This document shows, piece after piece, positions 24,389 through 32,676 of a stretch of 46,381 nucleotides of DNA. The notes beneath the pieces were generated by a model that saw nothing but the letters and a program-made list of their open reading frames with translations, was not told the origin of the DNA and did not search any database. The position numbers and the translations under genes were made by a program. The DNA is from an uncultured Faecalibacterium sp. GTDB lineage: Bacteria > Bacillota > Clostridia > Oscillospirales > Ruminococcaceae. The stretch spans positions 1 to 46,381 of the forward strand of contig CALWZL010000001.1 of NCBI GenBank assembly GCA_944385995.1, in the 5' to 3' direction. Numbering within the stretch: position 1 is the stretch's first letter; every line of letters begins with the position of its first letter.

Positions 24389-25307
24389 CGTTGCTGCCTC
24401 CTTTCAGGAAGAAGTTGAGGACCATGTTGATAATCATGATGAAGATGAACAGGATCAGGCCGATGCTGAACAGGGCCTGACGCTGGAGGCCGCTGGCATA
24501 GCTCATTTCCTTGGCAATGGCGGTGGTCAGGAAGGTGACGCTCTTGAAGATGCCGGGCATGTTGGGGCTGTTGCCGGCCACCATCATGACGGCCATGGCC
24601 TCGCCCACGGCGCGGCCGATGCCCAGGACGATGCCGGCAGCGATGCCGCTCTTGGCGGCGGGGACGCTGACCTTAAACCAGGTCTCGGCCTCGGTGGCGC
24701 CCAGGGCCAGGCTGCCCTCCTCGTACTCCCGGGGGACGGCGTTGAGGGCCGTCACCGACACCGAGACGATGCTGGGCAGAATCATGATGGACAGAACCAG
24801 GATGGCGGTCAGCAGGCAGGCGCCGGAAGCCCGGCCAAAGACGGCGGCCACAGCGGGCACCAGCAGCTGCATGCCCAGCAGGCCGAAGATGACGCTGGGG
24901 ATACCGGACAGCAGTTCAATGGCGGAAGTGGCGACGGTGCGCAGCTTGGGCGTGGCGGCCTTGGACAGGAAAACCGCTGTCAGCAGGCCGACGGGAATGC
25001 CGATGATGATGGCTCCCAGGGTGCCGTAGATGCTGGACAGGATAAAGGGCAGGATGCCGAACTTGGGCTCGGCGGCGGTGGAAGCCCACTCCTGGCCGAA
25101 CAGGAAATTCACAATGCCGATTTGACCGATGGCCGGCAGGCCCGAGATGACCATGTAGATGGTAATCAGCGCCACGCAGCCGATGGCCAGAATGCCGCAC
25201 AGGAAGAAGATGGCGTTCATAACCAGCTCCAGCCATTCGGCCGCATTGTGGGGCTTATTGAATTTTTTCCGGACGACGGCGCCCGAAGCAGAGTCTTGCT
25301 GTTTCAT
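24378..25307 (-). CDS. pstC: Phosphate ABC transporter permease PstC
   Basis: The partner permease, 309 residues from the ATG at 25307. Visible are the membrane helices and the EAA loop (REYEEGSLALGATEAETWFKVSVP) followed by GIGRAVGEAMAVMMV. I preferred 25307 over an in-frame ATG at 25319 because GGGGG lies just upstream of the former and no site precedes the latter; the choice is not firm. It follows pstS after an attenuator-like hairpin at 25355-25385. Confidence 0.95.
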   Translation of the reverse strand: MKQQDSASGAVVRKKFNKPHNAAEWLELVMNAIFFLCGILAIGCVALITIYMVISGLPAIGQIGIVNFLFGQEWASTAAEPKFGILPFILSSIYGTLGAIIIGIPVGLLTAVFLSKAATPKLRTVATSAIELLSGIPSVIFGLLGMQLLVPAVAAVFGRASGACLLTAILVLSIMILPSIVSVSVTALNAVPREYEEGSLALGATEAETWFKVSVPAAKSGIAAGIVLGIGRAVGEAMAVMMVAGNSPNMPGIFKSVTFLTTAIAKEMSYASGLQRQALFSIGLILFIFIMIINMVLNFFLKGGSNGEK

Positions 25308-25354
25308 AGTAACCCCCATGGTGATTGGATCGAAGCGAACGGGAACCGGTTCCT

Positions 25355-25385
25355 AAAAAATGCCTGGGACCGCAGGATCCCAGGC
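25355..25385 (-). terminator. Attenuator between pstS and pstC
   Basis: On the minus strand GCCTGGGA / TCCCAGGC form an 8-bp stem with an 8-base loop, followed by ATTTTTT. Sitting inside the operon, it should lower transcription of the membrane genes relative to pstS, as is common for binding-protein operons. Confidence 0.8.
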
Positions 25386-25422
25386 GGAACATTTCAGAAT
25401 TTAGGACCCGGGTTCGGTTGGC

Positions 25423-26331
25423 TTAGGCCTCGGTATCCACCAGAGGCACAGCGCCGGCCAGACGGATCAGTTCAGCGGCATCCTCGCTGGTAGCAAAGTC
25501 GATGAAGGCCTTGGCAGCGTCGGACAGCTCCACAGAATCGTTGGTGATGAAGTTGAAGGGACGCTGGACCTCGTAAGTACCATCCAGGACGGTGGCCTCG
25601 CTGCACTCGACGCCGCCGACGGTCAGGGTCTTGACGGTGTCGCCCACAGCGGACAGGGAAGCGTAGCCGATGGCCAGCGGGTTGGAAGCCACAGCCGAGA
25701 TGACAGCGCCGGTGGCGGTCAGCTCCTGATCGTACTGGCACTCGTCCTCAACGCCCACGATGCTCTCGAAGCCGTCGCGGGTACCGGAACCAGCCTCACG
25801 GCCGATGACAACGATCTCGCCGTCCTCGCCGCCGACCTCAGACCAGTTGGTGACCTGCTTGGTGAAGATCTGGGCCAGCTGATCGACGGTCAGGTCTGCA
25901 ACGGTGTTGGCGCTGTTGACCACCATGGCGATGCCGTCCAGGGCGACGGTGGTGGCGGTGACGCCGGTCTCATCGTCGTGCAGGGCACGGGAGGAAAGGC
26001 CGATGTCCAGGGTCTGCTCCACAGCGCCGGTGATGCCGGCGCCCGAACCGGTGGGATCGTAGCTGATGGTCACGTTGGGGGCCACCTCAGCAAAGCCCTC
26101 GGTCAGAGCCTCGATGACGCTGTTCATCGAGGTGGAACCGCCGGTGGAGATGCTGCCGGACAGGCTGCTCAGGTCAGTGCCGGCAGCGGAAGAAGCGGTG
26201 GAAGATGCAGCAGAAGAAGCGGTGGACGAAGCGGCAGTGGAGCTAGAGGAGCTGCCGCAGGCAGTCAGAACGCCGGCCACAGTCGCAGCGCCGCAGACGG
26301 CCAGGAAGGAACGACGACTAATCTTTTTCAT
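25423..26331 (-). CDS. pstS: Phosphate-binding lipoprotein PstS, Tat-type signal
   Basis: The 302-residue extracellular phosphate receptor. The N-terminus carries SRRSFLAV (5-12), a good twin-arginine motif, and the lipobox LTAC with Cys25, then a Ser/Ala/Thr linker (about 26-55). Phosphate-contact motifs are GGSTSM (about 62-67), DPTGSGAG and GREAGSGTRDGF. GGAGG precedes the ATG at 26331; the open frame continues upstream through the regulatory region but lacks a ribosome site. It is the first gene of pstS-C-A-B-phoU. Confidence 0.97.
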   Translation of the reverse strand: MKKISRRSFLAVCGAATVAGVLTACGSSSSSTAASSTASSAASSTASSAAGTDLSSLSGSISTGGSTSMNSVIEALTEGFAEVAPNVTISYDPTGSGAGITGAVEQTLDIGLSSRALHDDETGVTATTVALDGIAMVVNSANTVADLTVDQLAQIFTKQVTNWSEVGGEDGEIVVIGREAGSGTRDGFESIVGVEDECQYDQELTATGAVISAVASNPLAIGYASLSAVGDTVKTLTVGGVECSEATVLDGTYEVQRPFNFITNDSVELSDAAKAFIDFATSEDAAELIRLAGAVPLVDTEA

Positions 26332-26416
26332 AAGAGTTTTCCTCCAAATTACAGGACCAGGATGGTGTTTGCATCCGGGAATCTTTTTCTTTTTGCTTTC
26401 CTCTCGGAACGACCCC

Positions 26417-26422
26417 ATTGTA
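26417..26422 (-). promoter_or_regulatory. Possible pstS -10 element
   Basis: TACAAT on the minus strand about 85 bases before pstS. No good -35 is seen, which fits an activator-dependent (PhoP-type) promoter, but that is inference. Confidence 0.35.
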
Positions 26423-26453
26423 CAACCAAAACGACCTTGCTGCGACCATGACC

Positions 26454-26547
26454 AGGGAAAATCCGCGTAAAGTTTTGCACACGGCTTTCCCTGAAAAGCA
26501 AAGAACATGTAAAATCGGGGCCAAAAGAATGGCCCAGGATTTTACAT
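26454..26547. repeat. Two inverted repeats upstream of pstS
   Basis: Repeat one: ATGTAAAATC (26507-26516) and GATTTTACAT (26538-26547) are perfect 10-base arms around an inner GGGGCCA/TGGCCC stem. Repeat two: AGGGAAA (26454-26460) and TTTCCCT (26486-26492), with inner CCG-CGT/ACG-G pairing. Both lie between the nagA terminator and pstS. TTTACA occurs in repeat one and TTTAC nearby, reminiscent of Gram-positive PhoP boxes. Confidence 0.55.
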
Positions 26548-26624
26548 TTCCCGTGAAAGTGGAGAAAATTGGACCTCCAGCCCCGGCAAAAAGACGAAAC
26601 GCCCCCGCCGGCCCGAAACAAACA

Positions 26625-26653
26625 AAAATCCCGGCGAACCGAAGTTCACCGGG
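26625..26653 (-). terminator. nagA terminator
   Basis: On the minus strand CCCGGTGAAC-TTCG-GTTCGCCGGG, a 10-bp stem with one G-T wobble and a stable UUCG loop, then ATTTTTG. It separates the nagA unit from pstS. Confidence 0.88.
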
Positions 26654-26693
26654 AGAAAGACAGGCGCCGGCACCGGCCCGGCCCTGTGGGGGA

Positions 26694-27821
26694 TCAGAGA
26701 ATCCGCACACCCTTCTGGATGACGGACTGGATGTTGAGGGCCTTGTCGGCCAGGATGATGTTGCCAAAGCGCCCGGGGGCCAGGGAGCCGTAGTCGGCAT
26801 CCAGCCCGATGCTTCTGGCGGGGTTCTCGGAGGCGGCCCGGACGGCGCTCTCCAGGGGTACGCCCATATCCAGGACGGCCCGTTTCATGCAGTCGTACAG
26901 GCAGGTGGCGCTGCCGGCAATGACGCCGGGCTGTTCGGTCAGGGTGGCCCGGGGCCCGGTGACGGTGACGGCCTGGCCGCCTAGGCTGTACTGGCCGTCG
27001 GGGAGGCCGCAGGCCATCATGCTGTCGGCGATCAGGATCACCCGGTCATCCCCAAAGGTGTTGAAGGTGAACCGGACCATGGCGGGGTGAATGTGGACGC
27101 CGTCGGTGATGAGCTCCACCTCGGCGCGCTTTTCCAGGGCCGCAATGATGGGCCCCGGCGCCCGGTGGGTGATGCCGGGCATGGCGTTGTAAAGGTGGGT
27201 CATGTGGCTGGCCCCGGCCTCAAAGGCACGGATGGCGGTATCGTAATCGGTGCAGGTGTGGGCAATCGAAATCCGCACCTCATCCTTGCACTGGGCGATG
27301 AAGTCCAGCGCGCCCTCCACCTCGGGGGCGATGTCCACCAGCTTGATGAGGCCGCCCGCCCGCTTCTGGAGCCGGCGGAACATCTCCACATCGGGGCCGT
27401 GGAGATAGATGGGGTTCTGGGCGCCCAGCTTCTGGGGGCTGATGAAGGGGCCTTCCATGTTGATGCCCACCAGGTCGGCGCCGCGGCCGTTCTTGTGGGC
27501 GGCGGCTGCATCCATGACGCCGTTCAGAATCTCTTCCGAATAGGTCATGGTGGCGGGGCAGATGGCCAGAATGCCGCGGCTGGCCTCGAAATCAGCCAGA
27601 GCCTGGATGGATTCCTCGGTGCCGTCACAGAAATCGTGGCCCACCGCGCCGTGGAAGTGGAGATCCAGCAGGCCGGGCAGGGCGTAGAGCCCGCCGGCGT
27701 CGATGACTTCCTCCCCGGGCTGGGGGGGCAGGTCGGAGACGATCCGTCCGTCCCGGACGGCCAGGTCACCGGGGACAAAGGTGTGCTCGGGGGTGTAGAG
27801 CAGAGCGTTTTTCAGGATCAT
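26694..27821 (-). CDS. nagA: N-acetylglucosamine-6-phosphate deacetylase
   Basis: Removes acetate from GlcNAc-6-P after PTS uptake. An amidohydrolase TIM barrel of 375 residues. Metal and catalytic landmarks are LLDLHFHG (HxH), INMEGPFIS (Glu), SIAHTCTDY and ASHMTHLYNAM (His) and LIADSM (Asp). CAGGAGG precedes the ATG. It follows nagB by 69 bases that contain a GC hairpin, and the two form a catabolic unit feeding glucosamine-6-P deaminase. Confidence 0.97.
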   Translation of the reverse strand: MILKNALLYTPEHTFVPGDLAVRDGRIVSDLPPQPGEEVIDAGGLYALPGLLDLHFHGAVGHDFCDGTEESIQALADFEASRGILAICPATMTYSEEILNGVMDAAAAHKNGRGADLVGINMEGPFISPQKLGAQNPIYLHGPDVEMFRRLQKRAGGLIKLVDIAPEVEGALDFIAQCKDEVRISIAHTCTDYDTAIRAFEAGASHMTHLYNAMPGITHRAPGPIIAALEKRAEVELITDGVHIHPAMVRFTFNTFGDDRVILIADSMMACGLPDGQYSLGGQAVTVTGPRATLTEQPGVIAGSATCLYDCMKRAVLDMGVPLESAVRAASENPARSIGLDADYGSLAPGRFGNIILADKALNIQSVIQKGVRIL

Positions 27822-27890
27822 GGGGAATTACCTCCTGCCGCTCCCGGCTTGTCCGGCGGGAGCGGATCAATCAGTGGCAGGACGGCGGAC

Positions 27891-28619
27891 TCAGACCAGG
27901 CGCAGGGCTTCCTCGTCGCCCACCAGGATGAAATCGGGGTGCATCTGGAGGATGGAGGCGGGCACTTCGGGGGTGACCGGGCCGAAGAAGGCCTTCTTGA
28001 TGATCTCGGCTTTGTTGGCGCCGTTGGCCACCATCAGGACCTTCCGGGCCTGCATGATGGTCTTGATGCCCATGGTGTAGGCCTGGCGGGGCACCAGGGC
28101 CTCGTTGCCGTCAAAGAAACGCTTGTTGGCCTCGATGGTGCTCTCGGTCAGATCCACGCAGTGGGTGCCCAGCTCGAAGGCCTCGCCCGGCTCGTTGAAG
28201 CCGATGTGGCCGTCCACGCCGATGCCCAGCAGCTGCAGGTCGATGCCGCCCACATCGTGGATGATCTGGTCGTATTCCCGGCAGGCGGCCTCGGCGTCGG
28301 GATTGGAGCCGTCCGGCACATGGATGTGGTCGGGCCGGACATTGACATGCTCGAACAGGTTCTTCTGCATGAAATACCAGTAGCTCTGTTCGTGGGTGCG
28401 GGGCAGACCGCGGTATTCGTCCAGATTGACGGTGGTGACCTCGGCGAAGTCCAGATCACCCTTGTTGTACCAGTCGATCAGCTGGGCATAGGTGCCCACC
28501 GGGGTGCCGCCGGTGGCCAGGCCCAGCACACAGTTGGGCTTCATGATGACCTGGGCCGAAATGATGTTGGCGGCTTTGCGGGACATATCCTTGTAGTCCT
28601 TGGCGCGAATGATCTTCAT
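27891..28619 (-). CDS. nagB: Glucosamine-6-phosphate deaminase
   Basis: Converts glucosamine-6-P to fructose-6-P and ammonia. A 242-residue enzyme with LGLATGGTPVGTY near the N-terminus, VNLDEY with the catalytic Asp, and GIGVDGHIGFNEPG with the catalytic His. CGGAGG precedes the ATG. A TATACT element lies about 55 bases upstream on the minus strand without a clear -35. It is separated from the PTS gene by a terminator but shares its pathway. Confidence 0.97.
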   Translation of the reverse strand: MKIIRAKDYKDMSRKAANIISAQVIMKPNCVLGLATGGTPVGTYAQLIDWYNKGDLDFAEVTTVNLDEYRGLPRTHEQSYWYFMQKNLFEHVNVRPDHIHVPDGSNPDAEAACREYDQIIHDVGGIDLQLLGIGVDGHIGFNEPGEAFELGTHCVDLTESTIEANKRFFDGNEALVPRQAYTMGIKTIMQARKVLMVANGANKAEIIKKAFFGPVTPEVPASILQMHPDFILVGDEEALRLV

Positions 28620-28708
28620 GGTGGTAAACCTCCGTTCGGATTGTATTCCTGGTGACGTTGCGGCTTATGAAAGACAGTATAACACATCTGTATGGACAGA
28701 CTGTGACC

Positions 28709-28756
28709 AAAAAGAAGCCGCCGAAAGCAGGGCTGTTCGGCCCGCCCTCGGCGGCT
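28709..28756 (-). terminator. Terminator of the PTS EIICB gene
   Basis: On the minus strand AGCCGCCGA / TCGGCGGCT form a 9-bp stem, followed by TCTTTTT. It lies between the PTS gene and nagB, making them separate transcription units. Confidence 0.82.
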
Positions 28757-28845
28757 ATCGAAAGGGGAGACGGGGCAACCAGTCCCCGCCGGTTTACATT
28801 TACAGCACAGGAATGAGCGTGGTCAGCTCAGGGATCACAAAGGGA

Positions 28846-30315
28846 TCAGAGCATCTTCTTCAGCTCATCGTAGACGAACTGCACCTTGGGTCCGATGATG
28901 ACCTGGCATGCGTTCTTGCTGGGACGGACCACGCCGGCAGCGCCCGCATTCTTGACGGCCTTTTCATCCACGGCGGTGTAGTCCTTGATCTCGAAGCGCA
29001 GACGGGTGGCGCAGTACTCGACGTTCTTGACGTTGCCCTTGCCGCCCACAGCTGCCAGGACACCGGCGGCCACCTGGGTGTAGTTGTTGTTGGCCAGGAC
29101 AACCTTCTTCTCAGCGGCGGTGTTCTCATCCTCGTCCTCACGGCCCGGGGTCTTGAAGTCGAAGGTCTTAATCAGGACGTAGAAGACAGCGAAGAAGAGG
29201 ACGGCAGCCAGCAGACCCAGAGGCAGGATCATCCAGGTCTTTTCAGCAGCAGGCAGGGAAGCGGAGAAGACCAGGTCGGTGGCGCCGGCCGAGAAGGAGA
29301 AGCCTGCACGGAAGCCGCTGAAGTAGGTGATGACGGTCATGATGCCGTACAGCAGGGCGTAGACAACGTACAGGGGGAAGGCCACGAACATGAAAGAGAA
29401 CTCAAAGGGTTCGGTGACGCCGCAGACGAAAGCACAGACGGCGGTGGAGATCAGCAGGCCGGCAGCGGCTTTCTTGTTCTTGGCGGTGGCGATCATGGCG
29501 GCAGCGGCAGCCGGGACACCGAACATCATGCAGGGGAAGAAGCCGGACATGTACATGCCCAGGCTCCAGCCAACGTCGGCGCTGGTCTTGCCTGCCCAGA
29601 AGTTGGTCAGGTCGCCCAGGCCGATGGTTTCAAACCAGAACACGTTGTTCAGGGCGTGGTGCATGCCGATGGGGATCAGCAGGCGGTTCAGGAAGGCGTA
29701 GATGCCGGCGCCCCAGGGGCCCAGACCCACGATGGCATCGCCGACCAAGACCAGAGCACCAAAGACCAGAGGCCAGACGAACAGCAGGATCACCGAGGCC
29801 AGGATGGAGATGACGGCAGCGGCCATGGCGACGAAGCGCTTGCCGCTGAAGAATGCCAGGAAGTCCGGCAGCTGCATGCCCTTGAAGTGGTTGTAGGACC
29901 ACGCACCGATCAGGCCGCAGATGATGCCGATGAAGGGGTTGGAAATTTTGCTGAAAGCGATATACTGGGTGGAGCCTTCGGTGATGCTGGGCATAATGGT
30001 GGTGACAACACCGACGCTCAGCAGCTGCTGGACCATCAGCCAGGAAGCCAGGCCGGCCAGAGCGGGGGTTCCGTCGGGTTCGTCGGCCATGCCGATGGCA
30101 ACGCCGATGACGAACAGGATTTGCATGTTGTCGATCAGGGCGCCGCCGGCCTTGACCAGCAGGAAGCCGATGATCTGTGCCAGGCCCTCGACCGAGCCGC
30201 CCTGCATGGTGGACGGGCACAGCGCGTAGCCAATACCCATCAGCAAGCCGCAGATGGGCAGCACTGCGACGGGCAGCATCAGAGACTTGCCCAGTTTTTG
30301 CAGATACTTCATCAT
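28846..30315 (-). CDS. PTS transporter EIICB, N-acetylglucosamine type
   Basis: A 489-residue PTS permease. Residues about 1-375 are the membrane EIIC domain of the glucose superfamily (PIGMHHALNNVFWFETIG, GVTEPFEFSFMFV). The C-terminal EIIB domain contains the phosphorylated Cys in NVEYCATRLRFEIKDY. No EIIA domain is attached, so EIIA must be supplied in trans. The neighbouring nagB and nagA strongly suggest N-acetylglucosamine as substrate (NagE-like), although sequence alone cannot exclude glucose. AGGGAGG precedes two consecutive ATG codons; the first is used. Its promoter region at 30403-30430 holds overlapping dyads. Confidence 0.9.
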   Translation of the reverse strand: MMKYLQKLGKSLMLPVAVLPICGLLMGIGYALCPSTMQGGSVEGLAQIIGFLLVKAGGALIDNMQILFVIGVAIGMADEPDGTPALAGLASWLMVQQLLSVGVVTTIMPSITEGSTQYIAFSKISNPFIGIICGLIGAWSYNHFKGMQLPDFLAFFSGKRFVAMAAAVISILASVILLFVWPLVFGALVLVGDAIVGLGPWGAGIYAFLNRLLIPIGMHHALNNVFWFETIGLGDLTNFWAGKTSADVGWSLGMYMSGFFPCMMFGVPAAAAAMIATAKNKKAAAGLLISTAVCAFVCGVTEPFEFSFMFVAFPLYVVYALLYGIMTVITYFSGFRAGFSFSAGATDLVFSASLPAAEKTWMILPLGLLAAVLFFAVFYVLIKTFDFKTPGREDEDENTAAEKKVVLANNNYTQVAAGVLAAVGGKGNVKNVEYCATRLRFEIKDYTAVDEKAVKNAGAAGVVRPSKNACQVIIGPKVQFVYDELKKML

Positions 30316-30402
30316 AAGTGTTATCCTCCCTTATGCGTGGGGCGGTGGTTCAGCCGCCCCCTGAATGAAAAAGGGCGTGCAAGCAGGCTGCTGGTTGTCA
30401 GC

Positions 30403-30430
30403 GTGTTCACACTTGTGTAACAATATTGTA
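30403..30430 (-). promoter_or_regulatory. PTS gene promoter with overlapping dyads
   Basis: On the minus strand an extended -10, TGCTACAAT, covers 30425-30433. Just downstream the interlocking dyads GTGTTCACAC (30403-30412) and ACACTTGTGT (30409-30418) cover the expected start, a typical operator position. A TTGACA nearby (30438-30443) is too close to serve as -35. Confidence 0.5.
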
Positions 30431-30439
30431 GCACATTTG

Positions 30440-30600
30440 TCAAACAAAAGCTATAGATTTCCTGGAAAAAGAAAAAATTTTTGGACGAATTCCATAAATA
30501 TTGGAAAAAATACAGCCCGTTTTATTTTTATCAAATAAGTTCGGACGAAGGTATGACTTTTACGGCATTCCGGCCGTATAAAGATGCAGCCGGGAGGTTT
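30440..30600. other. AT-rich divergent intergenic segment
   Basis: Between the leftward PTS gene and rightward prmA the sequence is AT-rich with poly-A stretches. I see no gene or clear site other than the two flanking promoters. Confidence 0.4.
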
Positions 30601-30627
30601 TGGGGGGTGCCGGACAGGACGGGTTTA

Positions 30628-30636
30628 TGGTATAAT
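30628..30636 (+). promoter_or_regulatory. prmA extended -10 promoter
   Basis: TGGTATAAT, an extended -10 with no good -35, followed by AAGGA. The leader to prmA is about 95 bases. Confidence 0.55.
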
Positions 30637-30737
30637 AAGGAACCGGAACAAGCGGCCAACGCCGGACCGATGGAGGTGGGGGCCCTACATTGTATGATGG
30701 AAAGAATCCGAATGATGTTTTACAGGAGGCAGACAGG

Positions 30738-31652
30738 ATGGAATGGACAGACATCCGCCTGACGGTGGCGCAGAAGGACGCCGAGCAGGCCGAAGCGGTG
30801 GCGACCATGATCGCCGAGGGCGGTATTTATATTGAGGACTACAGCGACATCGAAGAACAGGTGGAGCAGATTGCCCATGTAGACCTGATCGAGCCCGAGC
30901 TGTTGGAGAAGCCCCGGGACGTGGTCATCATCCATCTGTATCTGGAGCCGGGCGCCCAGCCCGCCGAGACGCTGGCGGTGGTTCAGGCCCGGATGGAGGC
31001 GGCGGGGATTGCCTACACCGTCGAAACCGAGGGAATCGAACAGGAGGACTGGCAAAACGGCTGGCGGAAATACTACCATCCCCTGGAGATCGGCCGCCGG
31101 CTGGCGGTGGTGCCCTCCTGGCAGGAATACGACACAGACCGGGTCAAGCTGCTGCTGGACCCGGGCCTGGCCTTTGGCACCGGCGGCCACGAGACCACCA
31201 GCCTCTGCCTGGAGGCGCTGGATGAACTGGTCCAGGGCGGGGAGCGAATGCTGGACATCGGCACCGGCAGCGGCATTCTGGCCATTGCAGCCCTGAAACT
31301 GGGGGCAGCGTCCGCCGAAGGGGTGGACATTGACCCGGTGGCGGTTCGCACCGCCGTGGAGAATGCCGCCCTGAATCAGGTGGAGGACCGCTTCAGCGGA
31401 TTGGTGGGGGACCTGTCCGACCAGGCCAGCGGCACCTATCAGATCATCACCGCCAACATTGTGGCCAACGCGATTATTTCCCTGTCCCCGGCGGTGCCGG
31501 GCCTGCTGGCGGAAGGCGGACATTTCATTGCCAGCGGTATCATTGACACCCGGGCCGACGAGGTGGAGGAGGCCCTGCGGGCGGCCGGTCTGGCGGTAGC
31601 GGCCCGGAAGGAAAAACGGGGCTGGGTCTGCTTTGTCTGCACCGCCGCCTGA
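30738..31652 (+). CDS. prmA: Ribosomal protein L11 methyltransferase
   Basis: Trimethylates ribosomal protein L11. A 304-residue protein with a small N-terminal substrate-recognition domain and a class I SAM domain. Landmarks are LLDPGLAFGTGGHETTSLCLEAL, LDIGTGSGILAIAALKLGA (motif I), EGVDIDPVAV and ANIVANAII. AGGAGG lies 10 bases before the ATG at 30738; the open frame extends upstream without support. It forms an operon with rsmE, 30 bases downstream. Confidence 0.95.
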   Translation: MEWTDIRLTVAQKDAEQAEAVATMIAEGGIYIEDYSDIEEQVEQIAHVDLIEPELLEKPRDVVIIHLYLEPGAQPAETLAVVQARMEAAGIAYTVETEGIEQEDWQNGWRKYYHPLEIGRRLAVVPSWQEYDTDRVKLLLDPGLAFGTGGHETTSLCLEALDELVQGGERMLDIGTGSGILAIAALKLGAASAEGVDIDPVAVRTAVENAALNQVEDRFSGLVGDLSDQASGTYQIITANIVANAIISLSPAVPGLLAEGGHFIASGIIDTRADEVEEALRAAGLAVAARKEKRGWVCFVCTAA

Positions 31653-31682
31653 ACACACCGAGAGACAGGAGAGAAAACCGAG

Positions 31683-32432
31683 ATGCCGCACCGTTATTTT
31701 ACCACCGATGTCTGGCCTGCCGAGGGCCGGGCGCTTCTGCGGGGAGCCGATGCCCACCATCTGGCCCGGGTCATGCGGGCCAGGGCCGGGGATCAGGTGA
31801 TTCTCTGCGACGGTAACGCCGTGGAATACACCGCCACCGTCACCGGATTCGGGGAGGACGAGGTGGAGTTTTCGATTCAGGAGGGCTATCCCTCGGCGGC
31901 GGAGCCCTCTGTCGAGGTGACCCTGTTGGCGGGCTATCCCAAACAGGACAAGCTGGAACAGATCATCCGCCACGGCGTGGAACTGGGATGCAGCCATTTT
32001 GTGCCCTTTTTCAGCCGGTACTGCGTGGCCGCCCCCAAAAAAGAGGAGCAAAAGAACGTCCGCTACAACCGGATCGCCTATGAGGCGGCCAAGCAGTGCG
32101 GCCGGGGAATTCTGCCCGACGTGGCCATGCCTCTGCCCAATTTTGGGGCGGTCTGCCGGACTTTGGACCAGTACGACCTGGTCTTGTTCTGCTATGAATG
32201 CGGCGGCGCCCCCCTGCGGCAGCTGCTGGCAGCAGCACCGGTCCCCGAGGGCCGGCCCCTCCGCCTGGCCATTGTCACCGGCGCCGAGGGCGGCTTTGCC
32301 GCAGAGGAAGCGGAGGCAGCCGCAGCCGCCGGCGCCAAAACCGTGGGCCTCGGCCCCCGCATCCTTCGCTGTGAGACGGCCCCCCTGGCCGTCCTGGCCG
32401 CGGTCATGACCCTCACCGGAAATCTGGAGTAA
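31683..32432 (+). CDS. rsmE: 16S rRNA (uracil-1498-N3)-methyltransferase
   Basis: A SPOUT-class enzyme methylating U1498 of 16S rRNA. 249 residues: an N-terminal PUA-like domain (HHLARVMRARAGD) and a C-terminal trefoil-knot SAM domain with AIVTGAEGGFAAEE and VGLGPRILRCETAPLAVLAA. CAGGAG precedes the ATG. Pairing with prmA is a common bacterial arrangement. It is followed by a terminator. Confidence 0.95.
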   Translation: MPHRYFTTDVWPAEGRALLRGADAHHLARVMRARAGDQVILCDGNAVEYTATVTGFGEDEVEFSIQEGYPSAAEPSVEVTLLAGYPKQDKLEQIIRHGVELGCSHFVPFFSRYCVAAPKKEEQKNVRYNRIAYEAAKQCGRGILPDVAMPLPNFGAVCRTLDQYDLVLFCYECGGAPLRQLLAAAPVPEGRPLRLAIVTGAEGGFAAEEAEAAAAAGAKTVGLGPRILRCETAPLAVLAAVMTLTGNLE

Positions 32433-32449
32433 CCCAATAAGCTGACAGC

Positions 32450-32480
32450 CATCCTCGCCCCTTCCGGGCGGGGATGTTTT
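32450..32480 (+). terminator. prmA-rsmE terminator
   Basis: CATCCTCGCCC (32450-32460) pairs with GGGCGGGGATG (32466-32476) with one wobble, followed by TTTT. Confidence 0.8.
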
Positions 32481-32629
32481 GCTGCAAGTGCCCGTCCCGG
32501 CGGGGAAAGCCCTCTCTCCGGGACGGCTCTAAAATGTTACGTCCACGGAATATCTCAAAACTTTGTACAATCTGCCCGTTGCGAAGGGTACAGTAATTGC
32601 CGCATATTTATGTTATACTAAAACAATAA

Positions 32630-32646
32630 ACCGTCCGGGGGACGGT
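32630..32646 (+). repeat. Leader hairpin of the patatin gene
   Basis: A perfect 7-bp stem ACCGTCC-GGG-GGACGGT, 11 bases after a TATACT (32614-32619) that is the likely -10. It would be the first structure of the mRNA. No good -35 is visible. Confidence 0.5.
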
Positions 32647-32676
32647 TGGATGGAATTCCGGGAGGAGGGAAGACAG

